NCBI RefSeq assembly: GCF_000281045.1
Contig: NW_008246153.1
Span: 104,246-168,245, forward strand
Reading direction: 5' to 3'
DNA: 64,000 bases
Source of the DNA: Saprolegnia diclina VS20
Lineage: Eukaryota; Oomycota; Saprolegniomycetes; Saprolegniales; Saprolegniaceae
The notes below the pieces were generated by a model, which made no database searches, had not been told where the DNA came from, and was given only the letters and a program-made list of their open reading frames with translations. Position numbers and translations under genes: made by a program. Shown piece by piece: positions 51,901 through 64,000 of this stretch. How positions within the stretch are numbered: position 1 is the stretch's first letter; every line of letters starts with the position of its first letter.

Positions 51901-54900
51901 GTCTTCAAGCAGGTGCTTTTACCGGGCAGCCAAGTGGCCGCTGTCACGGGCTACAGCAGCTCGACAGGGCTGCTCACTATCGTGAGCACCGGGGGCCCGG
52001 GGCTCACCACCGCCCAAGCCGCGGCCCTTCCCGTCGGTGCGCTTCTCCGGGTGCAAAAGAATGCGGGCGACACGACGCAAGACGCATGCACCTTTACCGT
52101 GTCGACGGCGCCGGCCGCCCAAGCGACGACGATCGCAGTCGCCTTGCCCGACCCCTCGAAGCCGTGTGCCACCTTCACCGGCGAGTCGCGCAGCTTGCGG
52201 CTCTTTGATCTGCCAACATACAAGATACAGTTCTATGGCGACTACCCCACTGGCGTCTGGCCAACGCTGCGGGTGTTGAATGCCGGGTCCGGGTCCTGCG
52301 CCGCGTGGGCGCCGGCCGTGGCCGTCAAGAGTCGTATCGGAACACTCAAGTACGAAGGCCCGTGCGCGTCCGGATCGCCTGCCATTCAGACGCTCATCGC
52401 AGATGCCGACTCGCCACTGGGTGGCACGTTCACGCTTTTCTATCGGGGTCTGAAGTCGGCGCCGCTCAGTGTGACAGCGACGACGGCGGCCGCGGTCGCC
52501 GCCGCCATGCAGGCCATGGTCAACGGCCCCGTGACGGTCACGACGCTCCGTCACCGGACGTACGGTCGTGCGTGGCAGGTCACGTTTGCGCCGACGATTA
52601 CCGACGCGATCGACACCATCGTGGTCGACGACGCCTTCTTGACCGGCACGAATGCGGTCATGCAGTCGTTTCCGGTGGTCGAGTTTACGTCGACGTCGGC
52701 GCTGAATAGCTTGTCGGGCGACTGGACGATTGCACTCGACGATACGGAAACGACTCCGATTGGCGTCGCCGCGACAATGAACAAGGTGATTGCCGAGCTC
52801 GAGAAGCTCTACAATGTCAACGTCGCCATGGCCCTCACCAATGTCCCGAGCGATCAGAGCCAGATTGGGTACACGGCTCTTGCACTCTCGGTCACGGCGA
52901 CGGCCAACTCGCCCGTGCTCACGTCGGTGCTGTACAAGGCGAGCGCGATCGACCCGAGCTTGTACGTTGTCGCTGGGGACGTCATCCGCTTCAACGGCGA
53001 GACACACACGATCGTGTCCGTTTCGAGCGCCGACATTGTGCTGGCGGACAATGCGATTGGTGGCGGCACCTTCCCGGCGTCCGCGGGCACTCTCTTGCGG
53101 TCCACAACGTCAGCCCCAGGCTTCATCGCGACGTATGCCGTTGTTATCACGGTTGTTTCGGCCACGGCGGGTTCGACGACGCTGGTCGTCTCGGCGGGCA
53201 GTGGCATCGTCGCCGGCGATGTCATCTCGATCGGTGCAGCGTTCTATACCGTGCAACTCGTCAACGGTGTAACTCTGACACTGGCGACGGCGTATGCCGG
53301 TACCGCCGTCGTTGCGTCGACGCCGGCGACGCCCGTTTACCGCAACGCGTTCATTTCAACAACGGACCTCTCGTCGAATGTGCTGGTGGGGGACTATGTC
53401 TGGTACACTTGGCCCGACGGTACGTGGAGCGAGTATGTCGTGACGTCGGTCGGTGTCAACTGGGTCACATTTACTGGAGTCCTCAGAGCGCCAATTGTGC
53501 AAGGCACGCTGACGATTGGCGCCGGCGGCTTCCGGTACCCGATCGTCTTCAAGTCGTTGTACGGCAACCTGGCATCGGTGGACGCGCTTCCCGGGCTCAA
53601 CTGGGCAGGCCTCGACGCGCGTTTGCGCACGACCCGGCCCTACTTTGTCGCGCCAAACACGGTCACACTAGGGACGCCGTCCAATGTGCAGACCCTAACC
53701 CTCTCGGCAACGTCCGCCGCCGCCATTGGTACTGGGGCAACGTACACGGTATCGTTCATGGGCGAGACGACGACAGCCTTGCCATGGTCGGCCACCACGA
53801 CCACGATTGCGGCGGCGCTGCAAGCCCTCTCGGTCGTCGACGGCGTCACGGTGCAGTCGACCGCCGTTGGCGTTGGGTTTGTCCATACGATTACGTTTTG
53901 GGGCGCGAATTACAACCGCCGGACGCTCCCGCCACTCAGCACGACGTTCACCGTTGGGACGGGCGGCAACGCCGCTCAAGTCTCGATCACCCAGTTTACG
54001 ACCAGCAAAGGCTCGCCCCACACGGCCAGTGGTCCGTGGTACACCGCGCTCAACGCTGGCGCCACGTACGCGCTGCGGATCTCGGCAACCAACGCGGCAG
54101 GGTTTGGCGCTGCGAGTGCCGCCGTCACGGCGTCGACGGCCATGAACGCCGTGCTTCCATCGCCACCTCGGGGTGTGACGTTTGACGTTGCTCACGGCGC
54201 CACGTGGCTGGACGTGCGCTACCAGCCGCCCATGTACCACGGCGGAGCGCCCATCTTTATGTACAATATCGAGTATACGTCGGACCCTACGTTCACCAAC
54301 TTGGGCGTTGACGGCGGCACTATCACGGTGCGGCAGCAGTTTGAGATCCAACAAGTGGCCACCAGTTTCCGAAGGTACTTGGTCTCTTCTAGACAAGGTG
54401 TGCAGTCCTATTCTCTAGTGTAAATGGCCAAGGCGGTACGTTTACGCTGGCGTTTGGCGGTCAAGTGACAGCGCCCTTGCCGTACGCATGCTCGGCCGCT
54501 CAAATGACGTCGGCGCTGGTCCTTTTGACGGGCAATGCCAACGTCCCCGGGACACCGATCGTCGTCTCGCGCTTTGGTCTGGGGTGGGGCACGGCGTGGA
54601 AGATCACGTTCATGGCGAATATGGGTGACTTGGCGCTGCTGCGCGCCGACAGCACGATGCTGAATGGTGACTTGGCGCAGCTGCAAGTGACCGAGATCCA
54701 GCGTGGCACGCGCGACTTGAGTGTCGGCGCCTTTACGTACGATGTGCAAGACATCTATACGAGCGCGTCGTCGCCGCTGGTGGGTTCGTTCATCGTATCG
54801 TTCGACGGCGTCTGGACGGCACCGATCTCGGTGCTCGCGTCGGCGCTCGAAATGCAAACTGCGCTGCAAGCCACATCGTCCATCCATTCGGCCAAGGTCT

Positions 54901-57900
54901 CCAAGACGATCTTGAGCTCAGCGCTCAACACGGCGTGCTGGTCCGTGACGTTCGCACACATCAAGAACAACATCGTGTCGGGCTCGGGCAACATCTTTCC
55001 CCTGCAGATTGTGACGGCGACGCTAACGGGCACCCAGGCCAGCGTACAAGTGGCCAAGAAGGTGCACGGCACGAACCCGCTCGCCCTTCGCGTCTCGGGC
55101 CTCTCGCCGGGCACCAAGTATTACGCCCGCGTCATGGCCTACAACACTGTCGGGTACGGGTCGCCGACGATGCCGTTCGCACAAGGCATACCTCGGACGC
55201 AGCCGTCGGCGCCGAACACCGTAACGACGACCGTGTCCAGCGCCACGGCGCTAAGTGTTACGTGGTCGCCGCCTCTCAGCACGGGCGGTGCGCCCGTCGA
55301 CGCTTATCGTGTCGAGTGGTTTCGCAGCGCGGGGCAGCCCGTCGTTCAAACGATAACGACGTCGGCACTGCGCGGCTTGCCCGAGATCCAGCAAGTCACG
55401 AGCGTCGCGTCGTCACCGAGCTTGGGTGGCAACTTCAAGCTTGTGTTTCGGGGAAAGAGCACGAGCAACATTGCGTGGAACGCCCCGGCGACCGGCGTCG
55501 GCTCGGTGCAGTCGCTCTTGCAGCTGGTTCCCGGTGTTGGCAGCGTGATCGTGACGTCCGCCACGTCCATGCGCGCGGTGCCGGGGCTGTACGTGCTTCT
55601 TTCGACAGCCACGACGGCGATAGCGCAGGCGCCGACGACTGACGTCGCAACGTGCTGCGGATTCGCTGTGGGGAACGCGGTTACGATTGCGGGTCAACCG
55701 TACACGATTGCAACGTTGGCAGGCACCACGATCACGCTGACCGCGCTGGGACAAGCCGTGACGACGACGGTCCCGGTTCCCGTCTTTGTGAGCGCGAACG
55801 GGTTTACGTGGTCAATCACGTTTGGTGACATGCATATCGGTGACGTCCCGCCGCTCGTTGTCATGCCGAGTGACAACTGGGGCGGCACCAGTGCTGGCAT
55901 CTTCGTCACGACGGTCCAAAACGGACTGGCGCCGATCGGCGGCATGTTTCGCCTCACTGTGCCGCTGACCGTCAACGGTGTCGTCATGTCGCAGCAAACG
56001 GACCCGATTCCGTTCAACGCCTCGGCGGCCGATCTCCAAAGCGCTCTCCAAGCACTCGACACGGTGTCGTCCGTGGTTGTGACCCAGTCGCCCAACGGGT
56101 ACGGACGCAACTGGTTTGTCACGTTTGCGCACGAAGTCGCCAACGACGTACTTGCGATCGTTCCCGACGGGAGCGGCCTCACGGGGGCCAGTGCGACGAT
56201 CTATGCAGCAATCACGAGCCCCGGGGTGCAGCCCACGTACTACTGCGAGAGCAGTGGCGCCGCCGGAACGTGCCAGCAGCTCGTTGCCAGTACCGCGCAA
56301 ACCACGGTCGTGCCCCAGCTCACGACAGGTGTCCCGTACTTGACGCTTGTTCGCGCTCGCAACTCGGAGGGGTGGAGCCCGGGTGCGTGGGGTCTGCCGC
56401 AGTACGAGACCCCCCGGGGCATCTCGTCCGCACCGACTAATGTGCAGCTTTTGGTCTTGTCGAGTACGCTCCTCAAGGTCGTTTGGTCGCCGCCCGCAAA
56501 TCTCGGTGGTACAAGCGTGATGTCGTACACGGTGCAGTGGGATACCGATGTCGGGTTCTCGTCCGTCACGAGCCCTGGCTTCGACTACTACTCTGTCATG
56601 ATCGTGTCTTCGAGCGCGACGGGGCCATTTTACTACAACATCCCGATCGCGATGCAAGTCCCCATCTTTGCTCGCGTCGCTGCGACCAACGACCGGGGCA
56701 CGAGTGACTGGGCGATCACCGTGCCATCGTCGGTGCTGCCTCAAAACGTGCGCCCCGGACCGCCCATCTCTCCGACGCTGACCGTGGTCAGTAGCGCAGG
56801 ATACTTGGTTTCATGGCAGGCACCGTCGACGGCGCTTCCCGTCTTTGGCGGCTCGGGCGGGATCCCACTTACGCAGTACATGATCGAGTGGGATGTCTCG
56901 CCCACCTTTGACTCGCCCGCTGCGTTCGCCATGGTGTCGGGGACGACGCTGCAGTACGTTATTGGCGGCGAAAACGTTTTGACGGGCGTCGTCTCGTCGG
57001 TGCTCACGCCCGGTGGCACGTATTTTGTCCGCGTCTCGGCGTTCAACGGGCTCGGCGCGGGTCCTGTGGCGGCGACAACGCCGCTGTCGGCTGTCTTGAG
57101 CAACCAGCTGCCGAGCACCCCGAGTAGCTTGCAACTCACCGATGTGAGTGCGACGAGCGTCTTGGCTTCGTGGCAGACGCCAACGTTCGATGGTGGCCTG
57201 CCACTGCAGTCGTATGCGCTCATGTACGACGACAACAGCAGCTACTTGAGCGGACACGCCGCGACAGTCTCGGTGCCCATCGTTCGCGAGATGCAGACGC
57301 TGTGGGTCTCAACAGACCCCGTGTCCGAGACGCAGTACATTGAGGCCACGGTGCAGGTCACTAACGAACGCCAAACGGTCCGAACCACGGTACTCACTCG
57401 CCTTGCGGTCGTCTCGTTACCGAATCGCTTCTGTAGGTGACGGGCGTGGACGAAGTTCAAACGATCTCGACGTCGTGCGCCAACGTTGTCGACGAGGTCC
57501 AGACCATCACGACGTCGGCGACCGATCGGAACGAAGTGCAAACCATCGTTCTCGACGCAACGGTCATCAACGAAGTCCAGGGCGTCCGGACGTCTCTGAC
57601 GAGCGCCCCCGAGATACAAACCGTCGTCGTCGGCACGACCCGCGTCAATGAGATCCAGTCCTTTAGCATCACGTTTACGGGCATTACGACTACCGCGGGG
57701 ATAACTGGCGGTCTCGTGATCAGCCTCGATACCACCTTGTGCTTCTTTTGCGCCAACCAGATGACAGCGCAGACCGTCGACGTGACGACAGCGGTCACGT
57801 CGTCAGTCGACTCGACGGGCGCATCGAACTTTGTGACGGCACTGCAAGGTCTCTCCAACGTCGACACGGTAGTCGTCACGCGCGTCTCGACGCCCGACAA

Positions 57901-60900
57901 CACCAACAACCGACTCACACTCGACTTCAGCATCACGTTTACAGGCATTGAAGTCGCTGGCAATATTCCTGCGATCCAGCTCCAGAGTACGCTCGCGCCG
58001 CTGCAATCACCGGTCCCAACGCAAACGTCCGAGACCCAAATTGGCAGCAACCCCGTGTACAATCCTGGCAGCGTCTTTCGACTCTTCTACACGTGCGAGC
58101 AGTATTCGGACCCGACGGTCACGACCGGTGCGTTCCCGGGTGTCAGCGCCGCTTGCCAACCGACGGCGCCGGCGCTCTGCGCGACGTGTGCTACGGCGTT
58201 TGACGGCACCACGATTTCGGTCAACGTCGATTTGACGGCAGTGGTGGCCGTGGGGGCCGTGCTTCAGATTGGTCCGTGCGTCTTTGGCATCTCGGCGCGG
58301 ACGGCCACGACGCTAACGGTCGACACGAACAACGTCGGGCGCTATTGCTCGACGTTTTCATCCGCGACGCTCGCCGTATATGCCGCCAAAGTGCTCTCGC
58401 CCATCTCAAACCTCGTCATGCGGCAAGGCGCCGGCGGGACGCAGTACCCCGAGGTCAACACGGTCGTGGCGACGCAGTTTCTCAACAGCCTCGGCAAAGC
58501 CGTGTCCGTGGTCGCAACGCCGGTCGTGTCCCTCGCCTTTGTCGGCACGTCGTATGCGATTAGCTTTGTCAGCAACACAGGCACGATCCCGCTCCTCACG
58601 TGCGACGCCACCAACATCGTCGTCACGAGCGGCACAAAGACGTGCTCGGTGACACGGACGTCGATCGGCAGCATGATGTATGGCACCTTTACGCTGTCGC
58701 TGACGCGGGCGTCCGACGGCGTTCTCTTTACAACGCCGGCGATTCCGTTTGATGCAACACCGGCCGCGCTGACGCAGCTGCTGCAAGGCGTTGGCGCCGT
58801 CGCCGAGTGGGTCTGGGGCACAGTCAGCGTCACGCGCAGCATGTACCCACCGGCGCCGACGCGCTGGTCGGGCGGCTACGCGTGGACGATCACGTTCTTG
58901 TCGCGCGGCTGGAACGTCCCCAAGATGACGTTCACAAGCAGTCTCGGCAATGCGATTGGGGCCACTCCGGCGCCCGTTGTTGTGATCGAAGACGCAACGA
59001 GTCTGCTCACGCCGTCGCTCGGAAGTGTCGACGGCAACCAAATCAGCGGGTCGTTCAAGCTCTCGTACAACGGTGTCGTGACCGCCGCCGCGTGCGTCCT
59101 TGGCACCAACACGGACGCCGGCGACATTCTCGTGGGGCCCACGGTCCGAGATACGGCGTTCGAGACATATCTCAAGGCGCAGTTTGGATGGACCAGTGTA
59201 AGTGTCTACCGGTCGCTTCCGACGCGAGCCTTGGGCTTTACGTGGTCGATCACGTACACGGACGCCAACACGGGGGGCAACGTGCCGCTGATTCAAGTCG
59301 TGTCCCCGAATTTCGTCGGCACCGGCGTCAGCATCACGACCAACGAGGTGGTTCCTGGCAACCAGCTCAGTGGCACGTTTCAGTTGACCTTCAACGGACA
59401 AACCACGGGCCCGATCGCGTACGATGCTAGTATCCAAGACGTAGCGACGCAGCTCAACAACCTCAACTCGATCCAGCCCTCGCAGGTGACTGTCTCGCGC
59501 ATTGGGCCGTTCGGACCGACATCCGGTGTCCTCAATGCCGTCACGCAAGTGCGCGGGTACCAGTGGTCCATCACGTTTACGTCGTCAACGTGGAAAGACC
59601 CAACCGCCGACCACGCAGTGTACACGCCTGGCAACTGGTGGGGGCCTCCGGCTGCGTGGACCGACGTGTGGGAGACGGGGTACTCGAAAGCGTGGGGCCG
59701 CCACGTGGGGCCGCTCACCGCCATGGGGCTACAGCTGTCGTGCTTGGCGCAAGGACTCACCGACACGGCCAACGACGGCTCTCCAACTTGCGTCGTCGGC
59801 ACGTCCCAGCCCGGCGTTGGCCCGCTCAAAGGCACCTTCACACTGCAGCTCGACACAACGTCGAGCCTCTACATGTCCAAGAACGTGGTCGCAACCAGTG
59901 CACCCATCGCGCACAACGCGTGGGCGACGGCGGTGCAGAGCCAGAGCAGCGGACAGTCGATGCAAGAAACCTTGCAGGCCATGACCAACGTCGGGACAGT
60001 CGCCGTCACGCGAAGCGCCGTGAACGTTCTGACCGGGGGGTATACGTGGACGATCACATTTTTGTACGACAAGGAGCCCTGCGCGCAGCACGACTCGGTC
60101 AACAACTTGTGCAACGCACCTGGGAACGTGCCACCGCTCACTGTCGCGACCAACAGCTTGGTGGCCTCGACGCCGGCGATCGCAATCTGCGATCAGACGA
60201 CCAACCCGTGCGGTGTGGCCGTCGATGGCGTCATCCTCCGGTCTAGTTTCAGTGTCTTCAAGGTGACGGGGGACCCGGGGGTCGAGAGTCGGTTTGCTCT
60301 CGCGGCCACGTGCCAGGGCGCGACACTTGGCTCGACGTGCGGGGCGATCGTCGGTGGCTTCGTCTTGACGACGGCGCAGCCCAACTTGCCATCGACGCTG
60401 CTATCGGGCGACCAATTCTACCTCGCAGGCTACGCGTCGTGCGTCTTTTCAGTGGCCAGCGTCACGCCCATCTTTGTTGATGTCATTGACCAGGTCTGCG
60501 TACCGATGGCCGGCGGTCTCACGGGCGGTCCATTCGCTCTCACTATGGTACTACCTTGGAATGCGCAAGAGAATGCTATCGCACGTGTCCTCCGCGCTGC
60601 GTCCGCGACGTCACTTGAGACGGGCATCTGGGCCAACGGCCGCGTCACCAGCGTCACACGGACGGTCATTGGACAGTACGGTGCCATGTCGTGGCTCATT
60701 CGGTTCATCTCCAACCCTGGCAATTCACCGCCAGGCGCTGGGAACGTGGCGCCGCTGACCGTGTCGTTTCTAGCCGCGCCGACCTGTGTCTGTCAAGTGA
60801 CCGTCGCCGAGACTCAGCCCGGATCGGTGCCCCTCGGTGGCTCGTTCACGATCGACTATCACTCGACGTTTGGACCTCGTGCGATTTCCTACCTGGAGAC

Positions 60901-63900
60901 CGCGGACCGCTTGGAGCGAAAGCTCAACGAAATGAACACGCTCGGGCGTGTCCGCGTCACGCAGTTTGCAATTCCGTCGGTGGGGCTCGGGTGTCTGACG
61001 ACGGGGTGTGCGGGCGGTTGGGACGACGTTGCCGTCGCCAATGACGGCACGCGCGGCGGGTACCGGTGGCGTGTCGTGTTTCTGAAGAACCCCGGCGCAT
61101 ACAGCGGGTACACGTTTCCACCAGGCACGGGCAACATGAACGCTCTCACGGTCTCGTACCCGGCGCTCACGGGCGCCCAGTCGGCTGTCAACGTCATCAC
61201 CGTGACCGAGGGCAATTTGCCGATCACGGGAGCGTTTGCGCTTTCCTACGACGGCGCCGACACGCCACCGATTCCGTACGCGGCGTCGGCGCCCATTCTC
61301 GAACAAGCAATCGAAGCACTGCCGTCGATGAGCTACGTTCCGACCACCAGCGACGTCTTGTCAATGTACCGCATTCCGCTCGCCATTGCGACGATTGCGC
61401 AGGACAGCAATGTGGCGACCATCTCGGGTGTCGATATCACGCAGTATTTCGCACCCGGGGATTTGATTCGCTTTGGACCACCGCCGTCCGCTAACACGCT
61501 GGTCGGGTCCAATGGCGATGTCCCTGTGACGGGTGTCGTTGCGTCGTCGACTGTCACGGTGGCAAGGGCCTCGCCGAGTGTAGTGGCACCGACGTCGCTC
61601 TCAACGACGTTGTTTCCCGGCAACCAGGTGCGCCTCAGCGGCAGCATCTACACGGTGGCACGCACGGGTATTGAGATTCAGACGCTCACAGTGTCGCTGC
61701 CAACGGCGTCGTGGACACCGACGAATGTGGCAACGGTAAACTTTTATAAGCTCACGCTCGCCTACCAAGGCGCGTCGACGGCGTCCGCGTGCTTGCCGGT
61801 ACAAACAGCGACGCTCGCTACGGTGCTCAATGGTCTCGTAACGACGATCGACCCGACGCGGTCGAACAGCTTGGTCACTGTCACGCAAAGCCCGGCGACA
61901 GTCGTCGGTGCCAACACGCAGATCGTCTACACGATCTACTTTGGCGGTGTCACCGTTCTTGGTGACGTGGCGCAGCTCACGGTGGACACTGCTTCGTGCA
62001 CAGCACTTGCTGGAGCAACAGCAACAGCAGCCACTGTGCTCAACGGAGGGCGCATGGCGCACCAGCGCGTTACTCTTTCGACCGACTCGGGCTACGTCGT
62101 CGACCCCACAGGGTACTGTACCCATACGATCTTGTCGTGCTGATTGTTTGTGATGTAGATACTACCAGCTTTCGTTGGGCGGCGTTGCGACGACGTGTAT
62201 CAAGTGGGGCGACACGAGTGCGGCGATTCAGGCCCAAGTCAACGCCGCGTGGCCCGATACCGTGCTCGTGTCGTCCTACGGCTCTGGAACGTCAACCACC
62301 GAGCTCCAGCAACTCGTGCTGGCGTCCAACGCCCCCGTCGTGAACGGCGCCAACGGGTACTTTCGCCTTGCGCTGACCAACAACGGCGCGACGGCAACGA
62401 CGAGTTGTCTCAACTACGGTCTCTCGGCGGCCGCGCTCCAAACCGCGCTGAACGGACTGAGCAATGTCATGAGTGGCCACATCGTCGTGACAGCATCCGG
62501 CGACGGCACGGCGGCGTCGGGCTACGGGTTTCAGTACACGATTGCCTACAACGGCAACCTTCGCGTCGGTCTCAGCAACGTTCTCGGCAACATGGCACCG
62601 CTCGTCGTCTTCTCCATGGGCACCGGAGCGTGTTCGCCCGTGTCGTCGGGTCTGCCGTCGATTTATGTGCAGACGCTACGCGACGGAGCGCCAGCGTATG
62701 CTTACGATTTCTACTTTGTCGGAAGCTCATACAGCTACGTGGCCCCCATCGCCATCGTGAGCGAAGCCACGTGCACCAACGGGTGGTCGATCGTCGGCGG
62801 CAGCTCGCGGCGCATCGTAGCCAGCGTCGTCAACGGCGGCGGCAATTACGCGGTCCAACGCATCGTCGTTTCGGACGCAACGGCACCGATTGCTGGCACC
62901 CCGAGCTTCAAGATCGGGTTCCTCGGCCAAACGACGGGTACGTGCGTGAACTACAACGCAGCCGCGTCCGCTGTCCAAACCGCTCTCAACGCACTCTCCA
63001 CGATCGGCGCCAACGGCGTCGTAGTCAATTTGGACATCGACCCCGTCCTCGCACCCAACGGGTTTGTGTATTCAGTGACGTTTACAGCGGCGGCGCTTGG
63101 TGGCACACTGCCGCTCCTTGTCGTCGACACTTCGAGCTGCACCGCTTTTGCTGGTACGTCGTCCGTGACGGTGGGTTCCGTGTACGCGGGCGGCTCTGCG
63201 GACAACCGACTCGCGCTGTCGACGCCGTACGCCGGGGACGCTGTCGGCGCTGCCGTGCTCTACGGCGTATCGCAGACGTTTTCCGTGCTCAACGAACAAT
63301 TTGCTGTGATTCAGATCGTCGTATCGAACCCCAACGGCAACATTGCGCTCAGCGCCACGTACGACTTGACGCTCGGTAGCACAACGACGACCGTGTCGTG
63401 GAAAGCCACTGAAGTCCAACTGGAGGCGGCTTTTGCGACGCTAACGGGCACCGCGTCGGGCGTCACGGTGACGGTGCGCACCGACCCCGTTTTGTCGCCG
63501 AATGGGTACCTTTACACCGTGTACTGCCTCGGACCGCTCGTCATGGGCAACATTGGCCCACCGACGAAAAGCAACCTCCAAAACTTTGGCACTGGCACCG
63601 TCACCGTCACCACGATACGCACCGGGTCCAGCACGAACATGCTCTCTGCGTCCAATGTGCCTCTGGCCACGGTCGCGTCGGCGGCGGTACCTGCAACCTA
63701 CATTGGTAGTCGCGGCGTCAACTTGGCCGTGTACAAAGTGAACGGGTTCCAGTGGTCGCTGCGATTTGCCGAGATGATTGGCGACGTTGCAGCACTTGGC
63801 GTCGACAGCACGGACGTCACGGGCGTCGTCACTGTATTTGACAACTTTGTCCAAGGGTCACCGTCCAACAAGTATACTGTGACCAGCCTGGAGCCAGGCA

Positions 63901-64000
63901 ACGAGTACTACATGCGCGTTGCGGCAACGACGGCGATTGGCTCAAGTCCGTGGTCGACGTCGGCATCGATCATTCCCAGCGCTGTGCCACCGCCGCCCGT
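48925..64000 (+). CDS. Giant secreted repeat protein with FN3 domains (partial)
   Basis: Four exons (48925-54374, 54419-57389, 57437-62112 and 62159 to beyond the window) encode at least 4,980 residues. A signal peptide (MGRRVLAWSLLVLLRLFLAP) starts it. The bulk is about 25 beta-rich repeats of 90-130 residues with the core GG.F.L.F.G..T.PI, L..AL..L..V..V.VTR, G..W.VTF...GD.P.L. Between them are fibronectin III-like domains, for example PSAPNTVTTTVSSATALSVT and WSPPLSTGGAPVDAYRVEW. A second short hairpin module (GD.I.I.G..F.V..V) recurs at least ten times. All three introns are 44-47 nt and keep frame. A role as a large cell-surface or wall adhesin is inferred, not shown. No membrane anchor is visible before the window ends. 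The start at 48925 is chosen for the signal peptide. Confidence 0.85.
57288..57684 (+). repeat. 13-residue tandem repeat block (E-V-Q-T units)
   Basis: Within the giant protein, about nine units follow EVQTI.TSATxxN: EMQTLWVSTDPVS, ETQYIEATVQVTN, ERQTVRTTVTGVD, EVQTISTSCANVVD (one residue longer), EVQTITTSATDRN, EVQTIVLDATVIN, EVQGVRTSLTSAP, EIQTVVVGTTRVN and EIQSFSITFTG. The third unit is split by the intron at 57390-57436, and the 13-residue period is kept only after splicing. Confidence 0.85.

Overview
The window is nuclear DNA from a GC-rich, gene-dense, flagellated eukaryote. The most economical reading is an oomycete (water mould), probably of the Saprolegniales/Aphanomyces type; that placement is inferred from gene style and was not tested against a database. 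Supporting observations are very short spliceosomal introns (38-52 nt, GTACGT/GTGCGT-like donors, almost always TAG acceptors), strong G/C third positions, axonemal and Fused-type genes, helicase-associated-repeat proteins, and a very large repetitive secreted protein.

Layout. 1-340: decayed MCM helicase fragment (-). 781-2844: fused LeuC-LeuD type aconitase-family dehydratase (-). 3705-8188: CFAP57-like WD40/coiled-coil axonemal protein (+). 8416-12231: intronless protein of about 12 helicase-associated-like repeats (-). 12232-13074: a decayed zone with a 162-bp copy of the dehydratase gene, diverged direct repeats and another coding-like scrap. 13075-14715: TMX-type transmembrane thioredoxin/PDI (-), divergent from 14814-20507, an EF-hand + RCC1 + F5/8C-like lectin fusion (+). 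20541-22517: CaMKK-like kinase (-). 22726-24374: F-box/LRR protein (-). 24961-26330: ubiquitin-like + RRM protein (+). 26488-28284: RBM25-like splicing factor (+). 28300-28557: 85-residue orphan (-). 29303-30279: DUF4833 protein (+). 30433-31539: syntaxin-16/Tlg2 (-). 31955-32584: Sec66-like (+). 32609-33466: ERCC1 (-). 34231-35151: membrane-anchored hypothetical (+). 35534-36415: SRP19 with a Met/Gly extension (+). 36477-37486: twinfilin (-). 37788-37860: tRNA-Arg(UCG) (-). 37981-44128: Integrator subunit 1 (+). 44143-44893: small secreted Cys-rich protein (-). 44937-48462: STK36/Fused-like kinase (-). 48925 to beyond the window end: giant secreted repeat protein with fibronectin III domains (+).

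The genes do not form an operon-like pathway; this is an ordinary euchromatic neighbourhood of housekeeping genes. Convergent neighbours are packed with gaps as small as 14 bp. The most striking shared signal is a palindrome, TATCCGGATA, found singly or doubled 14-116 nt upstream of the start codon in eleven genes, including divergent promoters. It looks like a core-promoter or transcription-start element and is the best candidate here for something undescribed. The giant protein contains two interleaved repeat families and a 13-residue tandem block whose period runs correctly across an intron.
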